DNA of 64,000 nt, taken from Pseudomonas japonica (lineage in GTDB: Bacteria; Pseudomonadota; Gammaproteobacteria; Pseudomonadales; Pseudomonadaceae). The stretch spans positions 470,111 through 534,110 of the forward strand of contig NZ_JAAMQU010000002.1 of assembly GCF_013522925.1 (NCBI RefSeq), read 5' to 3'. Below, piece by piece: positions 41,299 through 50,074 of the stretch (within the stretch, counting starts at the first letter, position 1; each line of letters begins with the position of its first letter). Made by a program: the position numbers and the translations under genes. The notes below the pieces were generated by a model. The model searched no databases, was not told where the DNA came from, and saw only the letters and a program-made list of their open reading frames with translations.

Positions 41299-42615
41299 AT
41301 GGACATGTCTTCTGGCGCCGGTGTGAATTCTTCGGGTACCGATTCGGGTGCCTACACCGACCTTAACCGGTTGAACTCGCTCAAGGTGGGTGATCGCGAC
41401 AGCGACGCCAACCTGCGCAAGGTTGCACAAGAGTTCGAATCGGTCTTCGTCGGCCAGATGCTCAAGTCCATGCGTTCGGCCAACGATGTGCTGGCCAAGG
41501 ACAACCCCATGAACACCGAGGCGGTGAAGCAGTACCAGGACATGTACGACCAGCAGCTGTCGGTCAGCCTGTCCCACACCGGCAACGGCATCGGCCTGCA
41601 GGACGTGCTCATGCGTCAACTGTCCAAGACCAAGGACGCCTCCCACACCGGTGGCAACCCGTTCGCTCGCCCGGACAGCAACCAGCATGCCCTGGGCGCC
41701 GTGCGCAACGGCACTGCCGAAGCGAAATCGGCATCGGCATCGGCACGCAACGACATGGCCATGCTCAACCAGCGCCGCCTGGCCTTGCCCAGCAAATCGG
41801 TGGATCGCCTGCTGGCCGGTATCGTGCCAGGCGAAACCCAGGCTACCCAGGCCAACACGCTGGTGCGTGGCCAGGCGCCGCACGCCAACCTGCTGCACCC
41901 GCAGGTCGCCCACCGCATCAACGTGCCGGCCACCGCGCCAAGCAGCGTTGCCGCGGCCGTGGCCAGCAATGCCGCCGCCAGCGGCCAGCCAGCTACAGAT
42001 ACCACCGACGCCTATGGCGACTGGACCAACACCTATGCCACCGCGCCTAAAGCCAACAGCGATGCCACCGGCACCCGCACCCTGGCGCAGGTGCCATTGG
42101 CACCGGGCAAGGCGGCATTCGCCAACCATGACGACTTCATCGCGACCATGCTTCCGATGGCCCAAGAGGCTGCGGCGCGCATCGGCGTAGACCCCAAAGT
42201 GCTGGTAGCACAAGCAGCGCTGGAAACCGGCTGGGGTAAATCGGTACTGCGCCAGGGCGATGGCGGCAGCAGCCATAACCTGTTCAACATCAAGGCCGGC
42301 TCCAGCTGGAAAGGCGACACCACGCGCGCGGTTACCGCTGAATACGAAGGCGGGCAGGTGGTCAAGGAAACGGCGCAGTTCCGCAGCTATGACTCCTTCG
42401 CCGACAGCTTCCACGACCTGGTAAACCTGCTGCAGAACAACGATCGCTATCAAGATGTTGTGAAGTCTGCCGATAACCCGGAACAGTTTGTAAAAGAGTT
42501 GCAGAAGGCTGGTTACGCGACCGACCCGCACTACGCGAGCAAGATCGCTTCCATTGCCAAGCAGCTCGAGAGCTACGAGAACTACGCGTCGAGCGGCTCG
42601 TCCACGACTTTATAA
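41299..42615 (+). CDS. flgJ: Rod-cap and peptidoglycan hydrolase FlgJ
   Basis: The 438-residue protein caps the rod and cuts peptidoglycan for it. The N-terminal rod-binding domain (about 35-110) has FESVFVGQMLKSMRSANDV. A long, low-complexity Ala/Thr linker (about 110-260) follows. The C-terminal glucosaminidase (about 265-430) has the catalytic glutamate at about residue 309 in AALETGWGKSV. The start is the ATG at 41299. Confidence 0.95.
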   Translation: MDMSSGAGVNSSGTDSGAYTDLNRLNSLKVGDRDSDANLRKVAQEFESVFVGQMLKSMRSANDVLAKDNPMNTEAVKQYQDMYDQQLSVSLSHTGNGIGLQDVLMRQLSKTKDASHTGGNPFARPDSNQHALGAVRNGTAEAKSASASARNDMAMLNQRRLALPSKSVDRLLAGIVPGETQATQANTLVRGQAPHANLLHPQVAHRINVPATAPSSVAAAVASNAAASGQPATDTTDAYGDWTNTYATAPKANSDATGTRTLAQVPLAPGKAAFANHDDFIATMLPMAQEAAARIGVDPKVLVAQAALETGWGKSVLRQGDGGSSHNLFNIKAGSSWKGDTTRAVTAEYEGGQVVKETAQFRSYDSFADSFHDLVNLLQNNDRYQDVVKSADNPEQFVKELQKAGYATDPHYASKIASIAKQLESYENYASSGSSTTL

Positions 42616-42625
42616 GGTTTGAACC

Positions 42626-44668
42626 ATGGCGAATCTGATCAACATCGGTCTGTCGGGGCTGTCTTCCAGCCAGGCCGCGCTGACCACGACCAGTAACAAC
42701 ATCTCCAACGTGGCCACGGCGGGTTATTCGCGCCAGTCCACGGTGAACAGCGCGGGCGCGCTGCAAAGCATTGGTGGTGCCGGTTACGTGGGCACCGGTA
42801 CAACCCTGGCCGAAGTGCGTCGGATCTACAGCTCCTACCTGCAGAACCAGGTAGCGAGCAGTACCGCCCTGGATTCGGAAGCCAGCACGTTGTCCACCAA
42901 CGCGGCTACGCTCGACTCTTTGCTGTCGGACAGCAGCACCGGGATCACCTCGGTGTTGTCAGACTTCTTCACCTCGTTGCAAACCGCGGCGGCGTCCCCC
43001 AGCGACACCGCTTCGCGCCAGTTGCTGGTGACGGCTGCGTCCACGCTGAGCAATCGCTTCAACACCATTTCCACGCAGATCTCGTCGTCCAATGCCGACG
43101 TGAACAGCCAGCTCACCTCGCTTTCCGAGCAGGTCAACTCGCTGAGCAAATCCATCGCCTCGCTCAACCAGCAGATCGTCTCGATGTCGGGTACCGGTAC
43201 GCCGAACAGCCTGCTGGACTCGCGCGACGAAGCCGTGCGCCAGCTCAACGAGCTGGTAGGCGTGACCGTGCAGCAACGCGACGGCCAGTACGATGTGTAC
43301 CTGGGCACCGGCCAGGCGCTGGTATCGGGCACCTCGTCCAATACCCTCACCGCACAGCCGGGGGCCACCGATCCGTCGTCGTATTCGCTTACCGTGAATT
43401 ACGCCAGCTACAGCACCGACGTGACCTCCGTGGTCAGCGGTGGCCAGATCGGCGGCCTGCTGCGCTACCGCAGCGAAGTGCTGCAGCCGGCGCAGAACGA
43501 ACTCGGCCGCCTGGCCATGGTGGTCAGCGATTCGGTCAACACTCAGCTGGGCCAGGGCCTGGACGCAAACGGCGACTTCGGCAGCAGCCTGTTCAGCAGC
43601 ATCAACACGGATGCCGCAGTAGGCAGCCGCAGCGTGGGCGGGTCCAAAAACAGCGCCGGCTCCGGCAACCTGGACGTGACCATCACCGACAGCAGCGCGC
43701 TCACGTCCTACAACTACGCGGTGAAGTTCTCCGACGCCAACACTTACACGGTCACGCGTTCGGACGGCACCTCCATGGGCAGCCATACCCTGGATGAAGA
43801 CCCGGCGCCGAGCATCGATGGCTTTACCCTGGCGCTCAACGGCAACGCACTGAGTGCGGGGGACACCTTTACGGTCACGCCTACCCGTAACGGCTCCAGC
43901 CAGATCAAGACCACCATGACCGACGTGTCGAAGCTGGCCTTTGCCGGCCCGCTCGCGGCCACCAGCAGTTCGGGCAACAGCGGTACCGGCAGTGTGACGC
44001 AGCCGACGCTGACCACGCAGCTGGACGTGTATGACTCCGCAGCGCTGGCCAAGGCTCAAAGCGGCATAGAGAACGGCTTGCCGGTGAAGCTGGTGTTCGG
44101 CTCGGCCAGCAATGGCAGCCAGGGCTACACCGTTTACAACTCAAGCGGCAGCAGCATCGGTACCGGCACCATCGTGCCGAACCAGACCAACACGCTGAAC
44201 GTGTCGGTGCCCATGCTGGACGACAGCGGCAACGCCATGGTCGATGCCGACGGCAATGCCATGACCGCCACGTTCCAGATGAACGTCAGCGGTTCGCCGG
44301 CGGCCAGCGACAGCTACACCGTGGCCTTCAACAGCAACGGCACCTCGGATAACCGCAACGCGACGTCCGTGGTCAACTTGCAAAACGCCAAGACGGTCGG
44401 TTCTGCGTCAGGCGGCGGCGTGAGCATGACCGGCGCCTACGCCAAGCTGGTGGAAGACGTGGGTGCCAAGGCCGCTCAGGCCAGCAGCGATGCCACCGCC
44501 ACCGCGGCCGTATTGACGTCTGCCACCACCAGCCGGGATTCCGTCGCGGGTGTGAACCTGGACGAAGAAGCGGCTGACCTGGTCAAGTTTCAGCAGTACT
44601 ACACGGCGTCCTCGCAGATTATCAAAGCTGCGCAGGAAGTTTTCTCTACCCTGCTCAACGCCTTGTAA
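42626..44668 (+). CDS. flgK: Flagellar hook-filament junction protein FlgK (HAP1)
   Basis: The 680-residue axial protein sits between hook and filament. The N-terminus has ALTTTSNNISNVATAGYSRQ and the C-terminus GVNLDEEAADLVKFQQYYTA, both family marks. The middle (about 200-560) is a long, repetitive Ser/Thr/Asp-rich surface region. The start at 42626 follows AAGG. FlgN, encoded by the flgMNZ unit, is its chaperone. Confidence 0.95.
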   Translation: MANLINIGLSGLSSSQAALTTTSNNISNVATAGYSRQSTVNSAGALQSIGGAGYVGTGTTLAEVRRIYSSYLQNQVASSTALDSEASTLSTNAATLDSLLSDSSTGITSVLSDFFTSLQTAAASPSDTASRQLLVTAASTLSNRFNTISTQISSSNADVNSQLTSLSEQVNSLSKSIASLNQQIVSMSGTGTPNSLLDSRDEAVRQLNELVGVTVQQRDGQYDVYLGTGQALVSGTSSNTLTAQPGATDPSSYSLTVNYASYSTDVTSVVSGGQIGGLLRYRSEVLQPAQNELGRLAMVVSDSVNTQLGQGLDANGDFGSSLFSSINTDAAVGSRSVGGSKNSAGSGNLDVTITDSSALTSYNYAVKFSDANTYTVTRSDGTSMGSHTLDEDPAPSIDGFTLALNGNALSAGDTFTVTPTRNGSSQIKTTMTDVSKLAFAGPLAATSSSGNSGTGSVTQPTLTTQLDVYDSAALAKAQSGIENGLPVKLVFGSASNGSQGYTVYNSSGSSIGTGTIVPNQTNTLNVSVPMLDDSGNAMVDADGNAMTATFQMNVSGSPAASDSYTVAFNSNGTSDNRNATSVVNLQNAKTVGSASGGGVSMTGAYAKLVEDVGAKAAQASSDATATAAVLTSATTSRDSVAGVNLDEEAADLVKFQQYYTASSQIIKAAQEVFSTLLNAL

Positions 44669-44680
44669 GGAGCGGACGAC

Positions 44681-46249
44681 ATGCGTATTTCTACCGGCCA
44701 GTATTTCGCCAGCAGCAGCAGCACCTACACCAAGAACTTCTCGGACACTGCCAAGACGCAGGACCAGATCAGCTCGGGCCAACGCATCCAGACCGCCTCG
44801 GACGACCCGATCGGCGCGTCCAAGCTGCTGCAACTGCGCCAGCAAAGCTCGGTGCTGGACCAGTACAGCGGCAACATCACCAGCGCCACCAACGCACTTT
44901 CCTCCGAGGAAAGCGTGCTGGCCAACATCACCACGGCTTTGCAGCGTGCGCAGGAACTGGCGATCCAGGGCGGTAACGGCGTGCTGACCGACGACGACCG
45001 CAAGTCGCTGGCCAGCGAAGTGTCGCAGATCAAGGAAACCATCTACGGCCTGCTCAACACCAAGGACGCCAATGGACAGTACATGTTCTCCGGCTCCAAG
45101 ACCACGACCCAGCCGTACACGCTCAACAGCGACGGCACGTACACCTACCAGGGCGACGAAACCCAGTTGAGCCTGCAAGTGTCGGACAACCTCTCGGTTG
45201 CCACCAACGACACCGGCTTCAGCATCTTCGACCTGGCCACCAACACCAGTCGCACCCAGACCACGCAAACCGCCCCGGCGACCGCGGATGGCAAGCTGTC
45301 GGTGTCCAACGGCCAGATGACATCGCTCAATAGCTACAACAAGGAGTTCGCGGCCGGGCAACCGTATACGCTGAGCTTTACAAGCAGCAGCCAGTACAAG
45401 GTGACCGACGCGAGCGGTAACGACGTGACCGCGCAGACCGCCAAGCTGGGCGCCTATGACTACGACAAAGAAGGTGGCGACACCATCAGCCTGTATGGCG
45501 TGACCTTCAACGTGAACACGAACGTGGCCAAGGGCGATAACGCCGACACCGTATTGGCAGGCCGGACCTTCCAGCTACAGACCACGCCGGACACCATCAC
45601 CGCCAACCGACTGGCGAGCAACACCTCCACCGCCCAGATGACCGCTGGCGCCGTGACGGATTCGGCTGCCTACACAGCGGGGTTCCCCACCAATGGAGCG
45701 ATTATCAAGTTCTCCAGCGGCACGGATTATCAGGTGTACGCACAGCCGCTCACTGACACCAGCAAGCCTGTGTCCAGCGGTACCTACGATGGCAGCGGCT
45801 CGCTGACCACCGCAGGTGTGACTTTCAACATAAGCGGCACCCCGGCAACGAGTGATCAGTTCAGCGTGAGCGCCAACACCCACAGCACGCAAAACGTGTT
45901 GGACACGCTGAATCAGCTGCAGGTTGCCCTTGAAACGCCTACGGTGAACGACTCCGCTGCCCAGCTTGCCTTGCGCAACTCGTTGGAATCGGCCGTGGGT
46001 AACCTGCAGTCGGCAACCAACCGGATCGACGTGACCCGCGGTTCGATCGGTGCTCGTGAAAACGCGCTGGATATCCAGAGCTCGCAGATCGAAAGCCTGC
46101 AAACCGCGAACGCCACTACGCAATCGCAGATTGGCGACACGGACCTGGCAGAAGCGACCACCCAGCTCACCCTGCAGCAGACCATGCTGCAAGCGGCTCA
46201 GTTGTCCTTTGCCAAGATCTCCCAGCTGAGCCTGTTCGACCGGTTGTAA
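44681..46249 (+). CDS. flgL: Flagellar hook-filament junction protein FlgL (HAP3)
   Basis: The 522-residue flagellin-like protein has the conserved N-terminal helix (RISTGQYFASSSSTYTKNF) and the C-terminal TQLTLQQTMLQAAQLSFAKI. The central domain (about 140-420) is expanded with Thr/Asp/Gly-rich repeats, so the protein is longer than short FlgL types. The start follows AAGGAG. A terminator at 46293-46343 ends the flgF-L unit. Confidence 0.94.
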   Translation: MRISTGQYFASSSSTYTKNFSDTAKTQDQISSGQRIQTASDDPIGASKLLQLRQQSSVLDQYSGNITSATNALSSEESVLANITTALQRAQELAIQGGNGVLTDDDRKSLASEVSQIKETIYGLLNTKDANGQYMFSGSKTTTQPYTLNSDGTYTYQGDETQLSLQVSDNLSVATNDTGFSIFDLATNTSRTQTTQTAPATADGKLSVSNGQMTSLNSYNKEFAAGQPYTLSFTSSSQYKVTDASGNDVTAQTAKLGAYDYDKEGGDTISLYGVTFNVNTNVAKGDNADTVLAGRTFQLQTTPDTITANRLASNTSTAQMTAGAVTDSAAYTAGFPTNGAIIKFSSGTDYQVYAQPLTDTSKPVSSGTYDGSGSLTTAGVTFNISGTPATSDQFSVSANTHSTQNVLDTLNQLQVALETPTVNDSAAQLALRNSLESAVGNLQSATNRIDVTRGSIGARENALDIQSSQIESLQTANATTQSQIGDTDLAEATTQLTLQQTMLQAAQLSFAKISQLSLFDRL

Positions 46250-46292
46250 GTGTGAAACCAGGCTAAGCCTGGGAATCAAACCGGCAAACTTC

Positions 46293-46343
46293 AAAGCCGC
46301 CAGCATTGCCTATGCTTCACAGGGCACTGCTGGCGGCTTTTTT
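46293..46343 (+). terminator. Terminator after flgL
   Basis: AAAGCCGCCAGCA and TGCTGGCGGCTTT pair across a 22-base loop and are followed by a T-run (TTTTTTGTTTG). The preceding 46258-46275 contains a copy of the CCAGGC palindrome. Confidence 0.88.
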
Positions 46344-46359
46344 GTTTGTGGACGGTTTC

Positions 46360-46377
46360 CCGGCACTGCTTTTGCAA
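46360..46377 (+). promoter_or_regulatory. Sigma54 promoter before the first large glycosyltransferase
   Basis: CGGCAC, five bases, TTGCA has GG at 46362-46363 and GC at 46374-46375, the RpoN spacing, with one mismatch at the first base. It would start transcription about 67 bases before the 46454 gene. Confidence 0.7.
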
Positions 46378-46453
46378 CATCCGATCACTGGCACCGTTGC
46401 CGTCATTTTTCTGGCCGCGCGCAGGCTAAAGCGGCCATAGGGCGAGTTTCTCA

Positions 46454-49400
46454 ATGAAATCGACACCGCTTGTTACCATCGCCGTTCTGGTACAGGACAC
46501 TACCCATTTCTATCGCGCCCTTCACAGTGCGCTGGGGCAAAACTACCCCAACCTGGAAGTGATCGTCAGCGACAGCTCCGAAGATCCGGAAGTCGCTCGG
46601 CTGGTGGAACAGGCTCGCAACCAGACCAAGGTACCGCTGCGCCTGCACACGCATGCCAAGCCCTTGGCTTATCCCGCCGATGTCGCCTGGGCACTGAACC
46701 AGGCGAAGGGGCAGTACATCAAGTTCCTCCATGGGGATGACTGGATGCTGCCCACCCTGGTGTCCCGTCAGGCGCAGGTACTGGATGCCTATCCCGAAGC
46801 TGGGATGTGCTCTGCCCAGCGCTGGTTCGCCGATCAGGAGGGCGTGCTGCTGCCGCCGCGGGTCGAAAACTTCTCCCTGTTCGCTGAAGACGCCCTGCTG
46901 CAAGGCGGTGACGTGTTGTCGTTCTTCGAAGCCTGGCCGCTCAACTTCATCGGCAGCCTGAGCACTACGTTGCTGCGCCGCGACTACCTCAAGCGTGTGG
47001 TGCCTGCGCTGGCCGACCCCGGCAGCGAGTTGACGGTCAATTTCGACCTTGCGCTGTACATCAGCATCCTGCGCCATGGCCATCTGGCGGCTATTGCCCA
47101 GCCCCTGTGCGCCGAACGTCTCGAGCCCAGCCGGTATGCCGGGGTGGACAGGGAAGGGCGGCTGGATCTTGAAAAGGCCATTGTGGTTCGGCTGATCGCG
47201 CAACTGAGTGGCGAGCGTGCTCCGTGGCCAGGCTCGGTACGGGTGCATAACCTCACCCTGCCGGCAGTGCCCGAAGCATCCCGCGAATACACCGAACTGC
47301 CAATGACCCGGCTGTTGCATATCCAATCGCTGACCTTGGCCGACCGGGTAGGCAGCAGGGCAAAAAGCTTTTCGGAGATGTACCAGGAGTGGCTGGCGAC
47401 CCGCGAATTTTCCCCGGCAGGCAAGGCCTTGCTGGAAGAGCGGGTGGCGGGCTGGCCGGTTCAGCCACAAATCATGCCGGTGATCATTGCGCGCAACGGT
47501 GCCTCCGGTGTGCAAGCGACCCTCGACAGCCTCGCCGCACAAAGCTACGGCCCCTGTGGCTACCTGATCCTTTCCAGCGCTCATCAGGACCTGGAGCAAC
47601 AAGGCAGCCATCTCTACGCCCCGCTGCAGGCAGACTGGGCGGCGCAGCTCAATGACTTGCTGGTGCAAGTGGAAGGCTTTGACTGGTTCTACCTGCTCGA
47701 AGCCGGCGACACCCTCAGCCCCAACGCCCTGTTGCAGCTGGCCGAGCGCGTAGCCACGCATGACGGCGTACGGGCCATCTACAGCGACGAGGACCGTGGC
47801 GAATCGGCGCCGGAGCCCGTGTTCAAGCCAGCGTTCAACCTCGACCTTATGCGCGCCTACCCTTATGTGGGCCGGGCCGTGGCGTTCTCGCGGCAGGGCT
47901 TTGCCGATGTCGGCGGCCTGGATGGCGGCGCGGGCGAAGCCGCGGCGGCCGATCTGGTGGTGCGTATGGCCGAACAGTATGGGCTGGGCGCCATTCATCA
48001 CATTCCGGACGTGCTGCTGCATGCCGGGCAGCCTTATGCCAGCTGGCTTGCCGAAGACAGCGTGGCCAACGGGCATAATTTCCTCCTGGCGGGCCATCTT
48101 GCCCGGCTCGGGCAGGCGTTCGAATGGCGTGCACCGCAAGTGGGTGGCTTCCTGCGGGTGGGTTACCTGCACGAGGCCAAGCCGCAGGTATCCATTCTGG
48201 TGTTGAGCCTGGATAACCCCGCTCAGTTGCAGGCCGCGCTGGAGAGCCTGCTGGAAAAAACCGCCTACAGCCAATACGAAGTACTGGTTGGCATGGACGC
48301 GGGTGAATCCACCGCTACCCGTGACTACCTGCAGGCGTTGGCCGAGCTGGGGGGCGAACGTATCCGGGTATTCGAGCAAACCACCGGCCAAGTAAAAGGC
48401 GAACGCTACAACGGCCTGGCCGAACAGGCGACGGGTGAATACCTGCTGCTGCTCAGCGCTGACTGCCGGATAATCGATGCCAACTGGCTCGATGAACTGC
48501 TGGCCAACGCCCAGCGGCCCGAAGTGGGCGTTACCGGCGCCAAGCTGTTGGGGGCCGATGGGCGCATCGAGCACGCCGGGCTGATCCTTGGCATGCGCGG
48601 CATCGCCGGTTCGCCGTTTCTTGGCGAAGCGCCCGCCGCCCGGGGCTACCTGCAACGGCTGGTGGTGCCGCAAAACTACAGCGCGGTGAGCCAGCATTGC
48701 ATGATGATCCGCCGCAGCCTGTTCAACGAACTGGGCGGGATGAGTGACGGCCTGTTCGGCGAGCACTGCGCCGATGTGGACTTCTGCCTGCGCGTGGCCG
48801 ATGCCGGCGCCCTGGTGGTGTGGACCCCCGACGCCGTGCTGGGTTACCGCTCCGCGCCGGAAAACACCCCGCAATTGCGCCCCGGCTACGACCTGGCGCT
48901 GGGGCAAGCCTACCGTCAATGGATCTCACGGCTGGTGCGCGACCCCGCCTATAACCCCAACCTCACCTTGAGTGGTTCCAGCTTCGGCCTGGACGCAGGC
49001 TTGCGCACCGCCTGGCAGCCTTTCGAGCAGCGGCTTCGCCCGCACCTGCTGTGCCTGCCGATCAACCCCGGCGCGGTAGGGCACTACCGTTTGATCCAGC
49101 CGTTCCATGAAGTGGAACAGGCCGGGCTGGCCACCGGCTTGGTGTACCACGGCGTACCGTCACTGGTCGAATTGGGCCGCATCCGGCCGGACTCGGTGAT
49201 CTTCCAGGGCCGCTATAGCGCCAAGGCTGCCGAGGGGATCGAATCCTGCAAGCAGTTCTCGTCAGCCTTCCGGGTGTTCGAGCTGGACGACTACCTGCTG
49301 GACGTGCCCGGCGCTAACGAGCACAAACGGTTCCTGGCCAAGGAAATCCAGTCATCGCTGCGCCACAGCGTAGGCCTGTGCGATCGGCTGGTGGTGTCCA

Positions 49401-50023
49401 CTCAAACCCTCGCCGAGGTAATGGGCGACATGATCGGCGACATCCGCGTGGTGCCCAACATGCTGCCTCCGGAGCGTTGGGTGCACCTGCGCGGCAAGCG
49501 CCGTGGTGGCGAGAAGCCCCGCGTGGGCTGGGGCGGGGGCACCAGCCACACCGGTGACCTGTTGCTGATCAAGGATGTGGTCAAGGCGCTGTCCAATGAC
49601 GTGCACTGGGTGTTCTTCGGCATGTGCCCGGATGAGCTGCGCCCCTACATCCACGAGTACCACGGCACCGTCCCGCTGGAACAATACCCCGCCAAGCTCG
49701 CCAGCCTGGACCTGGACCTGGCGGTAGCTCCGCTGGAGCAACACATCTTCAACGACTGCAAGAGCAACCTGCGCCTGCTGGAATACGGCGCGTGCGGCTT
49801 CCCCGTGGTGTGCACCGAAACCCGCAGCTATCGCGGCACCTTGCCGGTCACGCTGGTGAGCAGCAACACCACGGAGGAGTGGATTGCCGCCATTCGTTCA
49901 CACCTGGCCGACCCGGTTGCCAGCGCGGCACAGGGCGACGCACTGCGCGAAGCCATCCATCGCGATTTCATGCTGCATGGCCCGGCGCTGAACCGCTGGC
50001 TGGAGGCGTGGACGCGGGGATGA
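46454..50023 (+). CDS. Multidomain flagellin glycosyltransferase (Fgt1-like; GT2-GT2-GT2-GT4)
   Basis: The 1189-residue protein has a GT2 domain at about 5-240 (DxD-type HGDDW at 93-97), a second GT2-like domain at about 340-560 (YSDEDRG near 443), a third GT2 at about 575-830 (LLSADCR near 667, RIEHAG near 704, ADVDFCLR near 775) and a GT4-like domain at about 860-1185 with the KSNLRLLEYGACGFPVVCTE phosphate-binding region near 1100. It resembles the large Fgt glycosyltransferases that extend flagellin sugars in P. syringae. It is between flgL and the pse genes, behind a sigma54 promoter. Confidence 0.85.
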   Translation: MKSTPLVTIAVLVQDTTHFYRALHSALGQNYPNLEVIVSDSSEDPEVARLVEQARNQTKVPLRLHTHAKPLAYPADVAWALNQAKGQYIKFLHGDDWMLPTLVSRQAQVLDAYPEAGMCSAQRWFADQEGVLLPPRVENFSLFAEDALLQGGDVLSFFEAWPLNFIGSLSTTLLRRDYLKRVVPALADPGSELTVNFDLALYISILRHGHLAAIAQPLCAERLEPSRYAGVDREGRLDLEKAIVVRLIAQLSGERAPWPGSVRVHNLTLPAVPEASREYTELPMTRLLHIQSLTLADRVGSRAKSFSEMYQEWLATREFSPAGKALLEERVAGWPVQPQIMPVIIARNGASGVQATLDSLAAQSYGPCGYLILSSAHQDLEQQGSHLYAPLQADWAAQLNDLLVQVEGFDWFYLLEAGDTLSPNALLQLAERVATHDGVRAIYSDEDRGESAPEPVFKPAFNLDLMRAYPYVGRAVAFSRQGFADVGGLDGGAGEAAAADLVVRMAEQYGLGAIHHIPDVLLHAGQPYASWLAEDSVANGHNFLLAGHLARLGQAFEWRAPQVGGFLRVGYLHEAKPQVSILVLSLDNPAQLQAALESLLEKTAYSQYEVLVGMDAGESTATRDYLQALAELGGERIRVFEQTTGQVKGERYNGLAEQATGEYLLLLSADCRIIDANWLDELLANAQRPEVGVTGAKLLGADGRIEHAGLILGMRGIAGSPFLGEAPAARGYLQRLVVPQNYSAVSQHCMMIRRSLFNELGGMSDGLFGEHCADVDFCLRVADAGALVVWTPDAVLGYRSAPENTPQLRPGYDLALGQAYRQWISRLVRDPAYNPNLTLSGSSFGLDAGLRTAWQPFEQRLRPHLLCLPINPGAVGHYRLIQPFHEVEQAGLATGLVYHGVPSLVELGRIRPDSVIFQGRYSAKAAEGIESCKQFSSAFRVFELDDYLLDVPGANEHKRFLAKEIQSSLRHSVGLCDRLVVSTQTLAEVMGDMIGDIRVVPNMLPPERWVHLRGKRRGGEKPRVGWGGGTSHTGDLLLIKDVVKALSNDVHWVFFGMCPDELRPYIHEYHGTVPLEQYPAKLASLDLDLAVAPLEQHIFNDCKSNLRLLEYGACGFPVVCTETRSYRGTLPVTLVSSNTTEEWIAAIRSHLADPVASAAQGDALREAIHRDFMLHGPALNRWLEAWTRG

Positions 50024-50074
50024 TCCGCTACGCAAACCTTCGTCAGGCCCATTTTCCCGACTGCAGGAGCACCC

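Noticed and set aside
39445..42531. Minus-strand open frame of 1028 codons opposite flgH-flgJ
   Set aside because: A shadow of three firm flagellar genes; composition is typical of antisense translation.
46389..46401. TGGCACCGTTGCC resembling a sigma54 promoter before the first glycosyltransferase
   Set aside because: The GG-to-GC spacing is too short; the better match is at 46360-46377.
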